Below are positions 49,971 through 62,591 of a stretch of DNA of 64,000 nt, in pieces. The position numbers and the translations under genes were made by a program. Origin of the DNA: Aplidium turbinatum (taxonomy: Eukaryota; Chordata; Ascidiacea; Aplousobranchia; Polyclinidae); the NCBI GenBank assembly GCA_918807975.1, contig OU964932.1:744001-808000 (forward strand), written 5' to 3'. Below the pieces are notes generated by a model that saw only the letters and a list, made by a program, of their open reading frames with translations, ran no database searches and was not told where the DNA came from. Position 1 is the stretch's first letter, and each line of letters opens with the position of its first letter.

Positions 49971-52900
49971 CGAAAATTTTTTTCAATAATTTTTCTAAGA
50001 CATTTCATACAGTGAAAAATAATTTTTTTTTGCAAAACTGTCTAATTCTTTTTGGTTGAAACTAACGTCATTAAAAATTGTCTAAAAAAGTTTTTTTACG
50101 TACTAAAAGTGAAAATTATTGAAAAAAAATTGTCTTTTCAAAAAAATTTTTCTAAGACATTTCATAAAGTGAAAAATAATTCTTTTTTGCGAAACTCTCC
50201 AATTCTTTTTGTTTGAAACTAACGTCATTAAAAATTGTCTAAGAAAGTTTTTTTACGTACTAAAAGTGAAAATTATTGAAAAAAATTTTCTTTTCAAAAA
50301 AAATTGTCTTTTCAAAAAAATTTTTCTAAGACATTTCATACAGTGAAAAATAATTTTTTTTTGCGAAACTGTCTAATTCTTTTTGTTTGAAACTAACGTC
50401 ATTAAAAAGTGTCTAAGAAAGTTATTTTACGTACTAAAAGTGAAAATTATTGAAAAAAAATTGTCTTTTCAAAAAAATTTTTCTGACATTTCATACAGTG
50501 AAAAATAATTTTTTTTTGCGAAACTATCCAATTCTTTTTGTTTGAAACTAACGTCATTAAAAATTGTCTAAGAAAGTTTTTTTACGTACTAAAAGTGAAA
50601 ATTATTGAAAAAAAACTGTCTTTTAAAAAAAATTTTTCTAAGACATTTCATACAGTGAAAAATAATTTTTTTTTGCGAAACTGTCTAATTCTTTTTGTTT
50701 GAAACTAACGTCATTAAAAATTGTCTAAGAAAGTTTTTTTACGTACTAAAAGTGAAAATTATTGAAAAAAACTTTCTTTTCAAAAAAAATTTTCAAACAT
50801 TTTTCTAAGACATTTCATACAGTGAAAAATAATTTTTTTTGAGAAACTGTCTAATTCTTTTTGTTTGAAACTAACGTCATTAAAAATTGTCTAAGAAAGT
50901 TTTCTTACGTACTAAAAGTGAAAATTATTGAAAAAAAATTGTCTTTTCAAAAAAAATTTTCTAAGACATTTCATACAGTGAAAAATAATTTTTTTTTGCG
51001 AAACTATCCAATTCTTTTTGTTTGAAACTAACGTCATTAAAAATTGTCTAAGAAAGTTTTTTTTACGTACTAAAAGTAAAAATTATTGAAAAAAACTTTC
51101 TTTTCAAAAAAAAATTTTCAAAAATTCTTCTAAGACATTTCATACAGTGAAAAATAATTTTTTTTTGCGAAACTATCCAATTCCTTTTGTTTGAAACTAA
51201 CGTCATTAAAAATTGTCTAAGAAAGTTTTTTTACGTACTAAAAGTGAAAATTATTGAAAAAAATTTTCTTTTCAAAAAAAATTTTCAAAAATTTTTCTAA
51301 GACATTTCATACAGTGAAAAATAATTTTTTTTTGCGAAGCTGTCTAATTCTTTTTGTTTGAAACTAACGTCATTAAAAATTGTCTAAGAAAGTTTTTTTA
51401 CGTACTAAAAGTGAAAATTATTGAAAAGAAGTTGTCTTTTCAAAAAAATTCTTCCAAGACATTTCATACAGTGAAAAATAATTTTTTTTTGCGAAACTAT
51501 CCAATTCTTTTTGTTTGAAACTAACGTCATTAAAAATTGTCTAAAAAAGTTTTTTTACGTACTAAAAGTGAAAATTATTGAAAAAAAATTGTCTTTTAAA
51601 AAAAATTTTTCTAAGACATTTCATACAGTGAAAAATAATTTTTTTTTGCGAAACTGTCTAATTCTTTTTGTTTGAAACTAACGTCATTAAAAATTGTCTA
51701 AGAAAGTTTTTTTACGTACTAAAAGTGAAAATTATTGAAAAAAATTTTCTTTTCAAAAAAAATTTTCAAAAATTTTTCTAAGACATTTCATACAGTGAAA
51801 AATAATTTTTTTTTGCGAAACTGTCTAATTCTTTTTGTTTGAAACTAACGTCATTAAAAAGTGTCTAAGAAAGTTTTTTTACGTACTAAAAGTGAAAATT
51901 ATTGAAAAAAAATTGTCTTTTCAAAAAACTTTTTCTGACATTTCATACAGTGAAAAATAATTTTTTTTTGCGAAACTATCCAATTCTTTTTGTTTGAAAC
52001 TAACGTCATTGAAAATGGTCTAAAAAAGTTTTTTTACGTACTAAAAGTGAAAATTATTGAAAAAAAACTGTCTTTTAAAAAAAATTTTTCTAAGACATTT
52101 CATACAGTGAAAAATAATTTTTTTTTGCGAAACTGTCTAATTCTTTTTGTTTGAAACTAACGTCATTAAAAATTGTCTAAGAAAGTTTTTTTATGTACTA
52201 AAAGTGAAAATTATTGAAAAAAATTTTCTTTTCAAAAAAAATTTTCAAAAATTTTTCTAAGACATTTCATGCAGTGAAAAATAATTTTTTTTTGCGAAAC
52301 TGTCTAATTCTTTTTGTTTGAAACTAACGTCATTAAAAATTGTCTAAGAAAGTTTTTTTACGTACTAAAAGTGAAAATTATTGAAAAAAAATTGTCTTTT
52401 CAAAAAAATTTTTCTAAGACATTTCATACAGTGAAAAAAAATTTTTTTTGCGAAACTATCCAATTCTTTTTGTTTGAAACTAACGTCATTAAAAATTGTC
52501 TAAGAAAGTTTTTTTACGTACTAAAAGTGAAAATTATTGAAAAGAAATTGTCTTTTCAAAACAATTTTTCTAAGACATTCCATACAGTGAAAAATAATTT
52601 TTTTTTGCGAAACTATCCAATTCTTTTTGTTTGAAACTAACGTCATTAAAAATTGTCTAAGAAAGTTTTTTTACGTACTAAAAGTGAACATTATTGAAAA
52701 AAATTTTCTTTTCAAAAAAAATTTTCAAAAATTTTTTTAAGACATTTCATACAGTGAAAAATAATTTTTTTTTTGCGAAACTATCCAATTCTTTTTGTTT
52801 GAAACTAACGTCATTGAAAATGGTCTAAAAAAGTTTTTTTACGTACTAAAAGTGAAAATTATTGAAAAAAAATTGTCTTTTAAAAATAATTTTTCTAAGA

Positions 52901-53186
52901 CATTTCATACAGTGAAAAATAATTTTTTTTTGCGAAACTGTCTAATTCTTTTTGTTTGAAACTAACGTCATTAAAAATTGTCTAAGAAAGTTTTCTTACG
53001 TACTAAAAGTGAAAATTATTGAAAAAAAATTGTCTTTTCAAAAAAATTTTTCTAAGACATTTCATACAGTGAAAAATAATTTTTTTTTGCGAAACTATCC
53101 AATTTTTTTTGTTTGAAACTAACGTCATTAAAAATTGTCTAAGAAAGTTGTTTTACGTACTAAAAGTGAACAGTATTGAAAAAATT
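49971..53186 (+). repeat. Satellite array, segment 3
   Basis: Normal monomers between islands 2 and 3, beginning with the slightly diverged TTTTGGTTGAAAC copies. It includes the 13-monomer deletion junction near 50258 and ends with the GTTGTTTTACG monomer that precedes every island. No gene is present. Confidence 0.95.
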
Positions 53187-53731
53187 TAAAATCGTTTGTA
53201 AAATTTTTTATAAGACATTTCATAACTCATTGAACAAGAATTTTTTTCAAAATTTTTCAAAGTTTTTTTCATACTGCAAAAGTTTATTTTTATGTTCAGT
53301 AATATTGTTTTATCATCTCAAAACATGTTCATTGAATTGCTTATACAGTAGAACTTGGATAACTTCACCCCAGGGGAAACAGAAAAAGTGACGAATTAAA
53401 CGAACTGACGAACTTACACGAATATTTTTCAAAGTTTTTTTTCATAATGCAAAAGTTTATTTTGATGTTCAGTAATATTGTTTTATCATTCCAAAACATG
53501 TTAACACCACTAAAACTTGGTTTCAAGTTAAAAAATTGTCAATTAATAAAAGTTCATTGATTTGCTTATACCTGCATTGAGAGCTTCGTAGCTGCTTTAT
53601 TTAAGGAGATAGCGTATATTTTAAGTTAAAGTCGCACTTTAATTATTTTTTTTGACTAAAGTTATTGTAAATGGCCTAAGAAATTTTATCCCACACAAAA
53701 AGTTTTGATTATCAAAACAAAATTAATTTTT
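53187..53731. other. Non-satellite island, copy 3
   Basis: Same length and parts as the other two islands. It has no private change that I noticed: it agrees with copy 2 on the left side and with copy 1 at the two positions where copy 2 is unusual. Confidence 0.85.
53346..53422 (+). mobile_element. Fragment resembling a pogo/Tc1-mariner terminus, copy 3
   Basis: Third copy of the TA-CAGTAGAAC scrap, in the same island context as the others. No transposase and no second terminal inverted repeat are visible nearby. Confidence 0.5.
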
Positions 53732-56700
53732 CGAAAATTTTTTTCAAAAATTTTTCTAAGACATTTCATACAGTGAAAAATAATTTTTTTTTGCAAAACT
53801 GTCTAATTCTTTTTGGTTGAAACTAACGTCACTAAAAATTGTCTAAAAAAGTTTTTTTACGTACTAAAAGTGAAAATTATTGAAAAAAAATTGTCTTTTC
53901 AAAAAAATTTTTCTAAGACATTTCATACAGTGAAAAATAATTCTTTTTTGCGAAACTATCCGATTCTTTTTGTTTGAAACTAACGTCATTAAAAATTGTC
54001 TAAGAAAGTTTTTTTACGTACTAAAAGTGAAAATCATTGAAAAAAATTGTCTTTTCAAAAAACATTTTCAAAAATTTTTCTAAGACATTTCATACAGTGA
54101 AAAATAATTTTTTTATGCGAAACTGTCTAATTCTTTTTGGTTGAAACTAACGTCATTAAAAATTGTCTAAGAAAATTTTTTTACGTACTAAAGTGAAAAT
54201 TATTGAAAAAAAATTGTCTTTTCAAAAAAATTTTTCTAAGACATTTCATACAGTGAAAAATATTTTTTTTTTTGCGAAACTATCCAATTCTTTTTGTTTG
54301 AAACTAACGTCATTAAAAATTGTCTAAGAAAGTTTTTTTACGTACTAAAAGTGAAAATTTTTGAAAAAAACTTTCTTTTCAAAAAAAAATTTTCAAAAAT
54401 TTATCTAAGACATTTCATACAGTGAAAAATAATTTTTTTTTGCGAAACTATCCAATTTATTTTGTTTGAAACAAACGTCATTAAAAATTGTCTAAGAAAG
54501 TTTTCTTACGTACTAAAAGTGAAAATTATTGAAAAAAAATTGTCTTTTCAAAAAAATTTTTCTAAGACATTTCATACAGTGAAAAATAATTTTTTTTTGC
54601 GAAACTATCCAATTCTTTTTTTTTGAAACTAACGTCATTAAAAATTGTCTAAGAAAGTTTTTTTACGTACTAAAAGTGAAAATTATTGAAAAAAATTTTC
54701 TTTTAAAAAAAAAATTTTCAAAAATTTTTCCAAGACATTTCATACAATGAAAAATAATTTTTTTTTGCGAAACTGTCTAATTCTTTTTGTTTGAAACTAA
54801 CGTCATTAAAAATTGTCTAAGAAAGTTTTTTTACGTACTAAAAGTGAAAATTATTGAAAAAAAATTGTCTTTTCAAAAAAATTTTTCTAAGACATTTCAT
54901 ACAGTGGAAAATAATTTTTTTTTGCGAAACTGTCTAATTCTTTTTGTTTGAAACTAACGTCATTAAAAATTGTCTAAGAAAGTTTTTTTACGTACTAAAA
55001 GTGAAAATTATTGAAAAAAATTTTCTTTTCAAAAATGATTTTCAAAAATTTTTCTAAGACATTTCATACAGTGAAAACTAATTTTTTTTTGCGAAACTGT
55101 CTAATTCTTTTTGTTTGAAACTAACGTCATTAAAAATTGTCTAAGAAAGTTTTTTTTACGTACTAAAAGTGAAAATTATTGAAAAAAAATTGTCTTTTCA
55201 AAAAAATTTTCTAAGACATTTCATACAGTGAAAAAAAACTTTTTTGCGAAACTATCCAATTCTTTTTGTTTGAAATTAACGTCATTGAAAATGGTCTAAA
55301 AAAGCTTTTTTACGTACTAAAAGTGAAAATTATTGAAAAAAAATTGTCTTTTAAAAAAAACTTTTCTAAGACATTTCATACAGTGAAAAATAATTTTTTT
55401 TTGCGAAACTGTCTAATTCTTTTTGTTTGAAACTAACGTCATTAAAAATTGTCTAAGAAAGTTTTTTTACGTACTAAAAGTGAAAATTATTGAAAAAAAT
55501 TGTCTTTTCAAAAAAAATTTTCAAACATTTTTCTAAGACATTTCATACAGTGAAAACTAATTTTTTTTTGCGAAACTGTCTAATTCTTTTTGTTTGAAAC
55601 TAACGTCATTAAAAATTGTCTAAGAAAGTTTTTTTTACGTACTAAAAGTGAAAATTATTGAAAAAAAATTGTCTTTTCAAAAAAATTTTCTAAGACATTT
55701 CATACAGTGAAAAAAAACTTTTTTGCGAAACTATCCAATTCTTTTTGTTTGAAATTAACGTCATTGAAAATGGTCTAAAAAAGCTTTTTTACGTACTAAA
55801 AGTGAAAATTATTGAAAAGAAATTGTCTTTTCAAAAAAATTTTTCTAAGACATTCCATACAGTGAAAAATAATTTTTTTTTGCGAAACTATTCAATTCTT
55901 TTTGTTTGAAACTAACGTCATTAAAAATTGTCTAAGAAAGTTTTTTTACGTACTAAAAGTGAAAATTATTGAAAAGAAGTTGTCTTTTCAAAAAAATTTT
56001 TCTAAGACATTCCATACAGTGAAAAATAATTTTTTTTTGCGAAACTATCCAATTCATTTTGTTTGAAACTAACGTCATTAAAAATTGTCTAAGAAAGTTT
56101 TTTTACGTACTAAAAGTGAAAATTATTGAAAAAAATTTTCTTTTCAAAAAAAATTGTCTTTTCAAAAAAATTTTTCTAAGACATTTCATACAGTGAAAAA
56201 TAATTTTTTTTTGCGAAGCTGTCTAGTTCTTTTTGTTTGAAACTAACGTCATTAAAAAGTGTCTAAGAAAGTTATTTTACGTACTAAAAGTGAAAATTAT
56301 TGAAAAAAAATTGTCTTTTCAAAAAAATTTTTCTGACATTTCATACAGTGAAAAATAATTTTTTTTTGCGAAACTATCCAATTCTTTTTGTTTGAAACTA
56401 ACGTCATTGAAAATGGTCTAAAAAAGTTTTTTTACGTACTAAAAGTAAAAATTATTGAAAAAAAACTGTCTTTTAAAAAAAATTTTTCTAAGACATTTCA
56501 TACAGTGAAAAATAATTTTTTTTTGCGAAACTGTCTAATTCTTTTTGTTTGAAACTAACGTCATTAAAAATTGTCTAAGAAAGTTTTTTTACGTACTAAA
56601 AGTGAAAATTATTGAAAAAAACTTTCTTTTCAAAAAAAATTTTCAAACATTTTTCTAAGACATTTCATACAGTGAAAAATAATTTTTTTTGAGAAACTGT

Positions 56701-57083
56701 CTAATTCTTTTTGTTTGAAACTAACGTCATTAAAAATTGTCTAAGAAAGTTTTCTTACGTACTAAAAGTGAAAATTATTGAAAAAAAATTGTCTTTTCAA
56801 AAAAAATTTTCTAAGACATTTCATACAGTGAAAAATAATTTTTTTTTGCGAAACTATCCAATTCTTTTTGTTTGAAACTAACGTCATTAAAAATTGTCTA
56901 AGAAAGTTTTTTTTACGTACTAAAAGTAAAAATTATTGAAAAAAACTTTCTTTTCAAAAAAAAATTTTCAAAAATTTTTCTAAGACATTTCATACAGTGA
57001 AAAATAATTTTTTTTTGCGAAACTGTCTAATTCTTTTTGTTTGAAACTAACGTCATTAAAAATTGTCTAAGAAAGTTTTTTTA

Positions 57084-58691
57084 CGTACTAAAAGTGAAAA
57101 TTATTGAAAAAAAATTGTTTTTTCAAAAAAAATTTTCTAAGACATTTCATACAGTGAAAAATAATTTTTTTTTGCGAAACTATCCAATTCCTTTTGTTTG
57201 AAACTAACGTCATTAAAAATTGTCTAAGAAAGTTTTTTTACGTACTAAAAGTGAAAATTATTGAAAAAAATTTTCTTTTCAAAAAAAATTTTCAAAAATT
57301 TTTCTAAGACATTTCATACAGTGAAAAATAATTTTTTTTTGCGAAGCTGTCTAATTCTTTTTGTTTGAAACTAACGTCATTAAAAATTGTCTAAGAAAGT
57401 TTTTTTACGTACTAAAAGTGAAAATTATTGAAAAGAAATTGTCTTTTCAAAAAAATTTTTCCAAGACATTTCATACAGTGAAAAATAATTTTTTTTTGCG
57501 AAACTATCCAATTCTTTTTGTTTGAAACTAACGTCATTAAAAATTGTCTAAAAAAGTTTTTTTACGTACTAAAAGTGAAAATTATTGAAAAAAAATTTTC
57601 TTTTCAAAAAAAATTTTCAAACATTTTTCTAAGACATTTCATACAGTGAAAAATAATTTTTTTTGCGAAACTGTCTAATTCATTTTGTTTGAAACTAACG
57701 TCATTAAAAATTGTCTAAGAAAGTTTTCTTACGTACTAAAAGTGAAAATTATTGAAAAAAAATTGTCTTTTCAAAAAAATTTTTCTAAGACATTTCATAC
57801 AGTGAAAAATAACTTTTTTTTGCGAAACTATCCAATTCTTTTTGTTTGAAACTAACGTCATTAAAAATTGTCTAAGAAAGTTTTTTTACGTACTAAAAGT
57901 GAAAATTATTGAAAAAAACTTTCTTTTCAAAAAAAAATTTTCAAAAATTTTTCTAAGACATTTCATACAGTGAAAAATAATTTTTTTTTGCGAAACTGTC
58001 TAATTCTTTTTGTTTGAAACTAACGTCATTAAAAATTGTCTAAGAAAGTTTTTTTACGTACTAAAAGTGAAAATTATTGAAAAAAAATTGTCTTTTCAAA
58101 AAAATTTTTCTAAGACATTTCATACAGTGAAAAATAATTTTTTCTTGCGAAGCTATCCAATTCCTTTTGTTTGAAACTAACGTCATTAAAAATTGTCTAA
58201 GAAAGTTTTTTTACGTACTAAAAGTGAAAATTATTGAAAAAAAATTGTCTTTTCAAAAAAATTTTTCTAAGACATTTCATACAGTGAAAAATAATTTTTT
58301 TTTGCGAAGCTATCCAATTCTTTTTGTTTGAAACTAACGTCATTAAAAATTGTCTAAGAAAGTTTTTTTACGTACTAAAAGTGAAAATTATTGAAAAAAA
58401 TTTTCTTATTAAAAAATTTTTCTAAGACATTTCATACTGTGAAAAATAATTTTTTTTTGCGAAACTGTCTAATTCTTTTTGTTTGAAACTAACGTCATTA
58501 AAAATTGTCTAAGAAAGTTTTTTTACGTACTAAAAGTGAAAATTATTGAAAAAAACTTTCTTTTCAAAAAAAATTTTCAAACATTTTTCTAAGACATTTC
58601 ATACAGTGAAAAATAATTTTTTTTGAGAAACTGTCTAATTCTTTTTGTTTGAAACTAACGTCATTAAAAATTGTCTAAGAAAGTTTTTTTA
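57084..58691 (+). repeat. 10-monomer variant of the 8-monomer unit, 1,608 bp
   Basis: Phased on the S monomer with ATTGTTTTTTC and AATTCCTTTTG (57190). Contains GCGAAGCTG, TTTCCAAGAC, AATTCATTTTG and TAACTTTTTTTTGCG monomers, then two S copies with GCGAAGCTATCC. One is an odd L with TTCTTATTAAAAAATTTTTC near 58405. It ends with TTTTTTGAGAAACTG (about 58623). Confidence 0.82.
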
Positions 58692-59988
58692 CGTACTAAA
58701 AGTGAAAATTATTGAAAAAAAATTGTTTTTTCAAAAAAAATTTTCTAAGACATTTCATACAGTGAAAAATAATTTTTTTTTGCGAAACTATCCAATTCCT
58801 TTTGTTTGAAACTAACGTCATTAAAAATTGTCTAAGAAAGTTTTTTTACGTACTAAAAGTGAAAATTATTGAAAAAAATTTTCTTTTCAAAAAAAATTTT
58901 CAAAAATTTTTCTAAGACATTTCATACAGTGAAAAATAATTTTTTTTTGCGAAGCTGTCTAATTCTTTTTGTTTGAAACTAACGTCATTAAAAATTGTCT
59001 AAGAAAGTTTTTTTACGTACTAAAAGTGAAAATTATTGAAAAGAAATTGTCTTTTCAAAAAAATTTTTCCAAGACATTTCATACAGTGAAAAATAATTTT
59101 TTTTTGCGAAACTATCCAATTCTTTTTGTTTGAAACTAACGTCATTAAAAATTGTCTAAAAAAGTTTTTTTACGTACTAAAAGTGAAAATTATTGAAAAA
59201 AAATTTTCTTTTCAAAAAAAATTTTCAAACATTTTTCTAAGACATTTCATACAGTGAAAAATAATTTTTTTTGCGAAACTGTCTAATTCATTTTGTTTGA
59301 AACTAACGTCATTAAAAATTGTCTAAGAAAGTTTTCTTACGTACTAAAAGTGAAAATTATTGAAAAAAAATTGTCTTTTCAAAAAAATTTTTCTAAGACA
59401 TTTCATACAGTGAAAAATAACTTTTTTTTGCGAAACTATCCAATTCTTTTTGTTTGAAACTAACGTCATTAAAAATTGTCTAAGAAAGTTTTTTTACGTA
59501 CTAAAAGTGAAAATTATTGAAAAAAACTTTCTTTTCAAAAAAAATTTTCAAACATTTTTCTAAGACATTTCATACAGTGAAAAATAATTTTTTTTGAGAA
59601 ACTGTCTAATTCTTTTTGTTTGAAACTAACGTCATTAAAAATTGTCTAAGAAAGTTTTCTTACGTACTAAAAGTGAAAATTATTGAAAAAAAATTGTCTT
59701 TTCAAAAAAAATTTTCTAAGACATTTCATACAGTGAAAAATAATTTTTTTTTGCGAAACTATCCAATTCTTTTTGTTTGAAACTAACGTCATTAAAAATT
59801 GTCTAAGAAAGTTTTTTTTACGTACTAAAAGTAAAAATTATTGAAAAAAACTTTCTTTTCAAAAAAAAATTTTCAAAAATTTTTCTAAGACATTTCATAC
59901 AGTGAAAAATAATTTTTTTTTGCGAAACTGTCTAATTCTTTTTGTTTGAAACTAACGTCATTAAAAATTGTCTAAGAAAGTTTTTTTA
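58692..59988 (+). repeat. 8-monomer higher-order unit, 1,297 bp, copy 1
   Basis: Order: S (GTTTTTTC), L (GCGAAGCTG), S (TTTCCAAGAC), L (AATTCATTTTG), S (TAACTTTTTTTTGCG), L (TTTGAGAAACTG), S, L (ACTAAAAGTAAAAATT). Four S plus four L monomers predict 1,296 bp, matching the spacing of AATTCCTTTTG tags at 58798 and 60095. Confidence 0.87.
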
Positions 59989-61128
59989 CGTACTAAAAGT
60001 GAAAATTATTGAAAAAAAATTGTTTTTTCAAAAAAAATTTTCTAAGACATTTCATACAGTGAAAAATAATTTTTTTTTGCGAAACTATCCAATTCCTTTT
60101 GTTTGAAACTAACGTCATTAAAAATTGTCTAAAAAAGTTTTTTTACGTACTAAAAGTGAAAATTATTGAAAAAAATTTTCTTTTCAAAAAAAATTTTCAA
60201 AAATTTTTCTAAGACATTTCATACAGTGAAAAATAATTTTTTTTTGCGAAGCTGTCTAATTCTTTTTGTTTGAAACTAACGTCATTAAAAATTGTCTAAG
60301 AAAGTTTTTTTACGTACTAAAAGTGAAAATTATTGAAAAGAAATTGTCTTTTCAAAAAAATTTTTCCAAGACATTTCATACAGTGAAAAATAATTTTTTT
60401 TTGCGAAACTATCCAATTCTTTTTGTTTGAAACTAACGTCATTAAAAATTGTCTAAAAAAGTTTTTTTACGTACTAAAAGTGAAAATTATTGAAAAAAAA
60501 TTTTCTTTTCAAAAAAAATTTTCAAACATTTTTCTAAGACATTTCATACAGTGAAAAATAATTTTTTTTGCGAAACTGTCTAATTCTTTTTGTTTGAAAC
60601 TAACGTCATTAAAAATTGTCTAAGAAAGTTTTTTTACGTACTAAAAGTGAAAATTATTGAAAAAAACTTTCTTTTCAAAAAAAATTTTCAAACATTTTTC
60701 TAAGACATTTCATACAGTGAAAAATAATTTTTTTTGAGAAACTGTCTAATTCTTTTTGTTTGAAACTAACGTCATTAAAAATTGTCTAAGAAAGTTTTCT
60801 TACGTACTAAAAGTGAAAATTATTGAAAAAAAATTGTCTTTTCAAAAAAAATTTTCTAAGACATTTCATACAGTGAAAAATAATTTTTTTTTGCGAAACT
60901 ATCCAATTCTTTTTGTTTGAAACTAACGTCATTAAAAATTGTCTAAGAAAGTTTTTTTTACGTACTAAAAGTAAAAATTATTGAAAAAAACTTTCTTTTC
61001 AAAAAAAAATTTTCAAAAATTTTTCTAAGACATTTCATACAGTGAAAAATAATTTTTTTTTGCGAAACTGTCTAATTCTTTTTGTTTGAAACTAACGTCA
61101 TTAAAAATTGTCTAAGAAAGTTTTTTTA
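59989..61128 (+). repeat. 7-monomer variant, 1,140 bp
   Basis: As the 8-monomer unit but without the TAACTTTTTTTTGCG S monomer, 157 bp shorter. Two L monomers therefore follow each other, and the first has AATTCTTTTTG instead of AATTCATTTTG. Confidence 0.86.
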
Positions 61129-62591
61129 CGTACTAAAAGTGAAAATTATTGAAAAAAAATTGTTTTTTCAAAAAAAATTTTCTAAGATATTTCATACAGT
61201 GAAAAATAATTTTTTTTTGCGAAACTATCCAATTCCTTTTGTTTGAAACTAACGTCATTAAAAATTGTCTAAGAAAGTTTTTTTACGTACTAAAAGTGAA
61301 AATTATTGAAAAAAATTTTCTTTTCAAAAAAAATTTTCAAAAATTTTTCTAAGACATTTCATACAGTGAAAAATAATTTTTTTTTGCGAAGCTGTCTAAT
61401 TCTTTTTGTTTGAAACTAACGTCATTAAAAATTGTCTAAGAAAGTTTTTTTACGTACTAAAAGTGAAAATTATTGAAAAGAAATTGTCTTTTCAAAAAAA
61501 TTTTTCCAAGACATTTCATACAGTGAAAAATAATTTTTTTTTGCGAAACTATCCAATTCTTTTTGTTTGAAACTAACGTCATTAAAAATTGTCTAAAAAA
61601 GTTTTTTTACGTACTAAAAGTGAAAATTATTGAAAAAAAATTTTCTTTTCAAAAAAAATTTTCAAACATTTTTCTAAGACATTTCATACAGTGAAAAATA
61701 ATTTTTTTTGCGAAACTGTCTAATTCATTTTGTTTGAAACTAACGTCATTAAAAATTGTCTAAGAAAGTTTTCTTACGTACTAAAAGTGAAAATTATTGA
61801 AAAAAAATTGTCTTTTCAAAAAAATTTTTCTAAGACATTTCATACAGTGAAAAATAACTTTTTTTTGCGAAACTATCCAATTCTTTTTGTTTGAAACTAA
61901 CGTCATTAAAAATTGTCTAAGAAAGTTTTTTTACGTACTAAAAGTGAAAATTATTGAAAAAAATTTTCTTTTTAAAAAAATTTTCAAAAATTTTTCTAAG
62001 ACATTTCATACAGTGAAAAATAATTTTTTTTTGCGAAACTGTCTAATTCTTTTTGTTTGAAACTAACGTCATTAAAAATTGTCTAAGAAAGTTTTTTTAC
62101 GTACTAAAAGTGAAAATTATTGAAAAAAACTTTCTTTTCAAAAAAAATTTTCAAACATTTTTCTAAGACATTTCATACAGTGAAAAATAATTTTTTTTGA
62201 GAAACTGTCTAATTCTTTTTGTTTGAAACTAACGTCATTAAAAATTGTCTAAGAAAGTTTTCTTACGTACTAAAAGTGAAAATTATTGAAAAAAAATTGT
62301 CTTTTCAAAAAAAATTTTCTAAGACATTTCATACAGTGAAAAATAATTTTTTTTTGCGAAACTATCCAATTCTTTTTGTTTGAAACTAACGTCATTAAAA
62401 ATTGTCTAAGAAAGTTTTTTTTACGTACTAAAAGTAAAAATTATTGAAAAAAACTTTCTTTTCAAAAAAAAATTTTCAAAAATTTTTCTAAGACATTTCA
62501 TACAGTGAAAAATAGTTTTTTTTTGCGAAACTGTCTAATTCTTTTTGTTTGAAACTAACGTCATTAAAAATTGTCTAAGAAAGTTTTTTTA
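61129..62591 (+). repeat. 9-monomer variant, 1,463 bp
   Basis: As the 8-monomer unit plus one L monomer near 61940-62100 that carries TTTTCTTTTTAAAAAAATTTTC. The 166-bp gain is one L length. Confidence 0.86.

Larger units (their letters stand above)
48432..52193 (+). repeat. Island-bearing higher-order unit, copy 2 (3.76 kb, 13 monomers lost)
   Basis: Same as copy 1 up to two monomers after its island, then jumps at about 50258 to the monomer that in copy 1 begins at 46495. From a fixed point in the island to the shared hybrid monomer is 887 bp here, against about 2,975 bp in copies 1 and 3. The loss of about 2,087 bp equals exactly 13 motif intervals in copy 1 (44408 to 46495). Confidence 0.85.
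52194..57083 (+). repeat. Island-bearing higher-order unit, copy 3
   Basis: Follows copy 1 through its island and about 3 kb beyond, to about 57006. There copy 1 continues with CTATCCAATTCC but this copy has CTGTCTAATTC and one additional monomer before the AATTCC form. The TATGTAC variant that opens it (52193) is shared with the start of copy 2 (48431). Confidence 0.83.
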
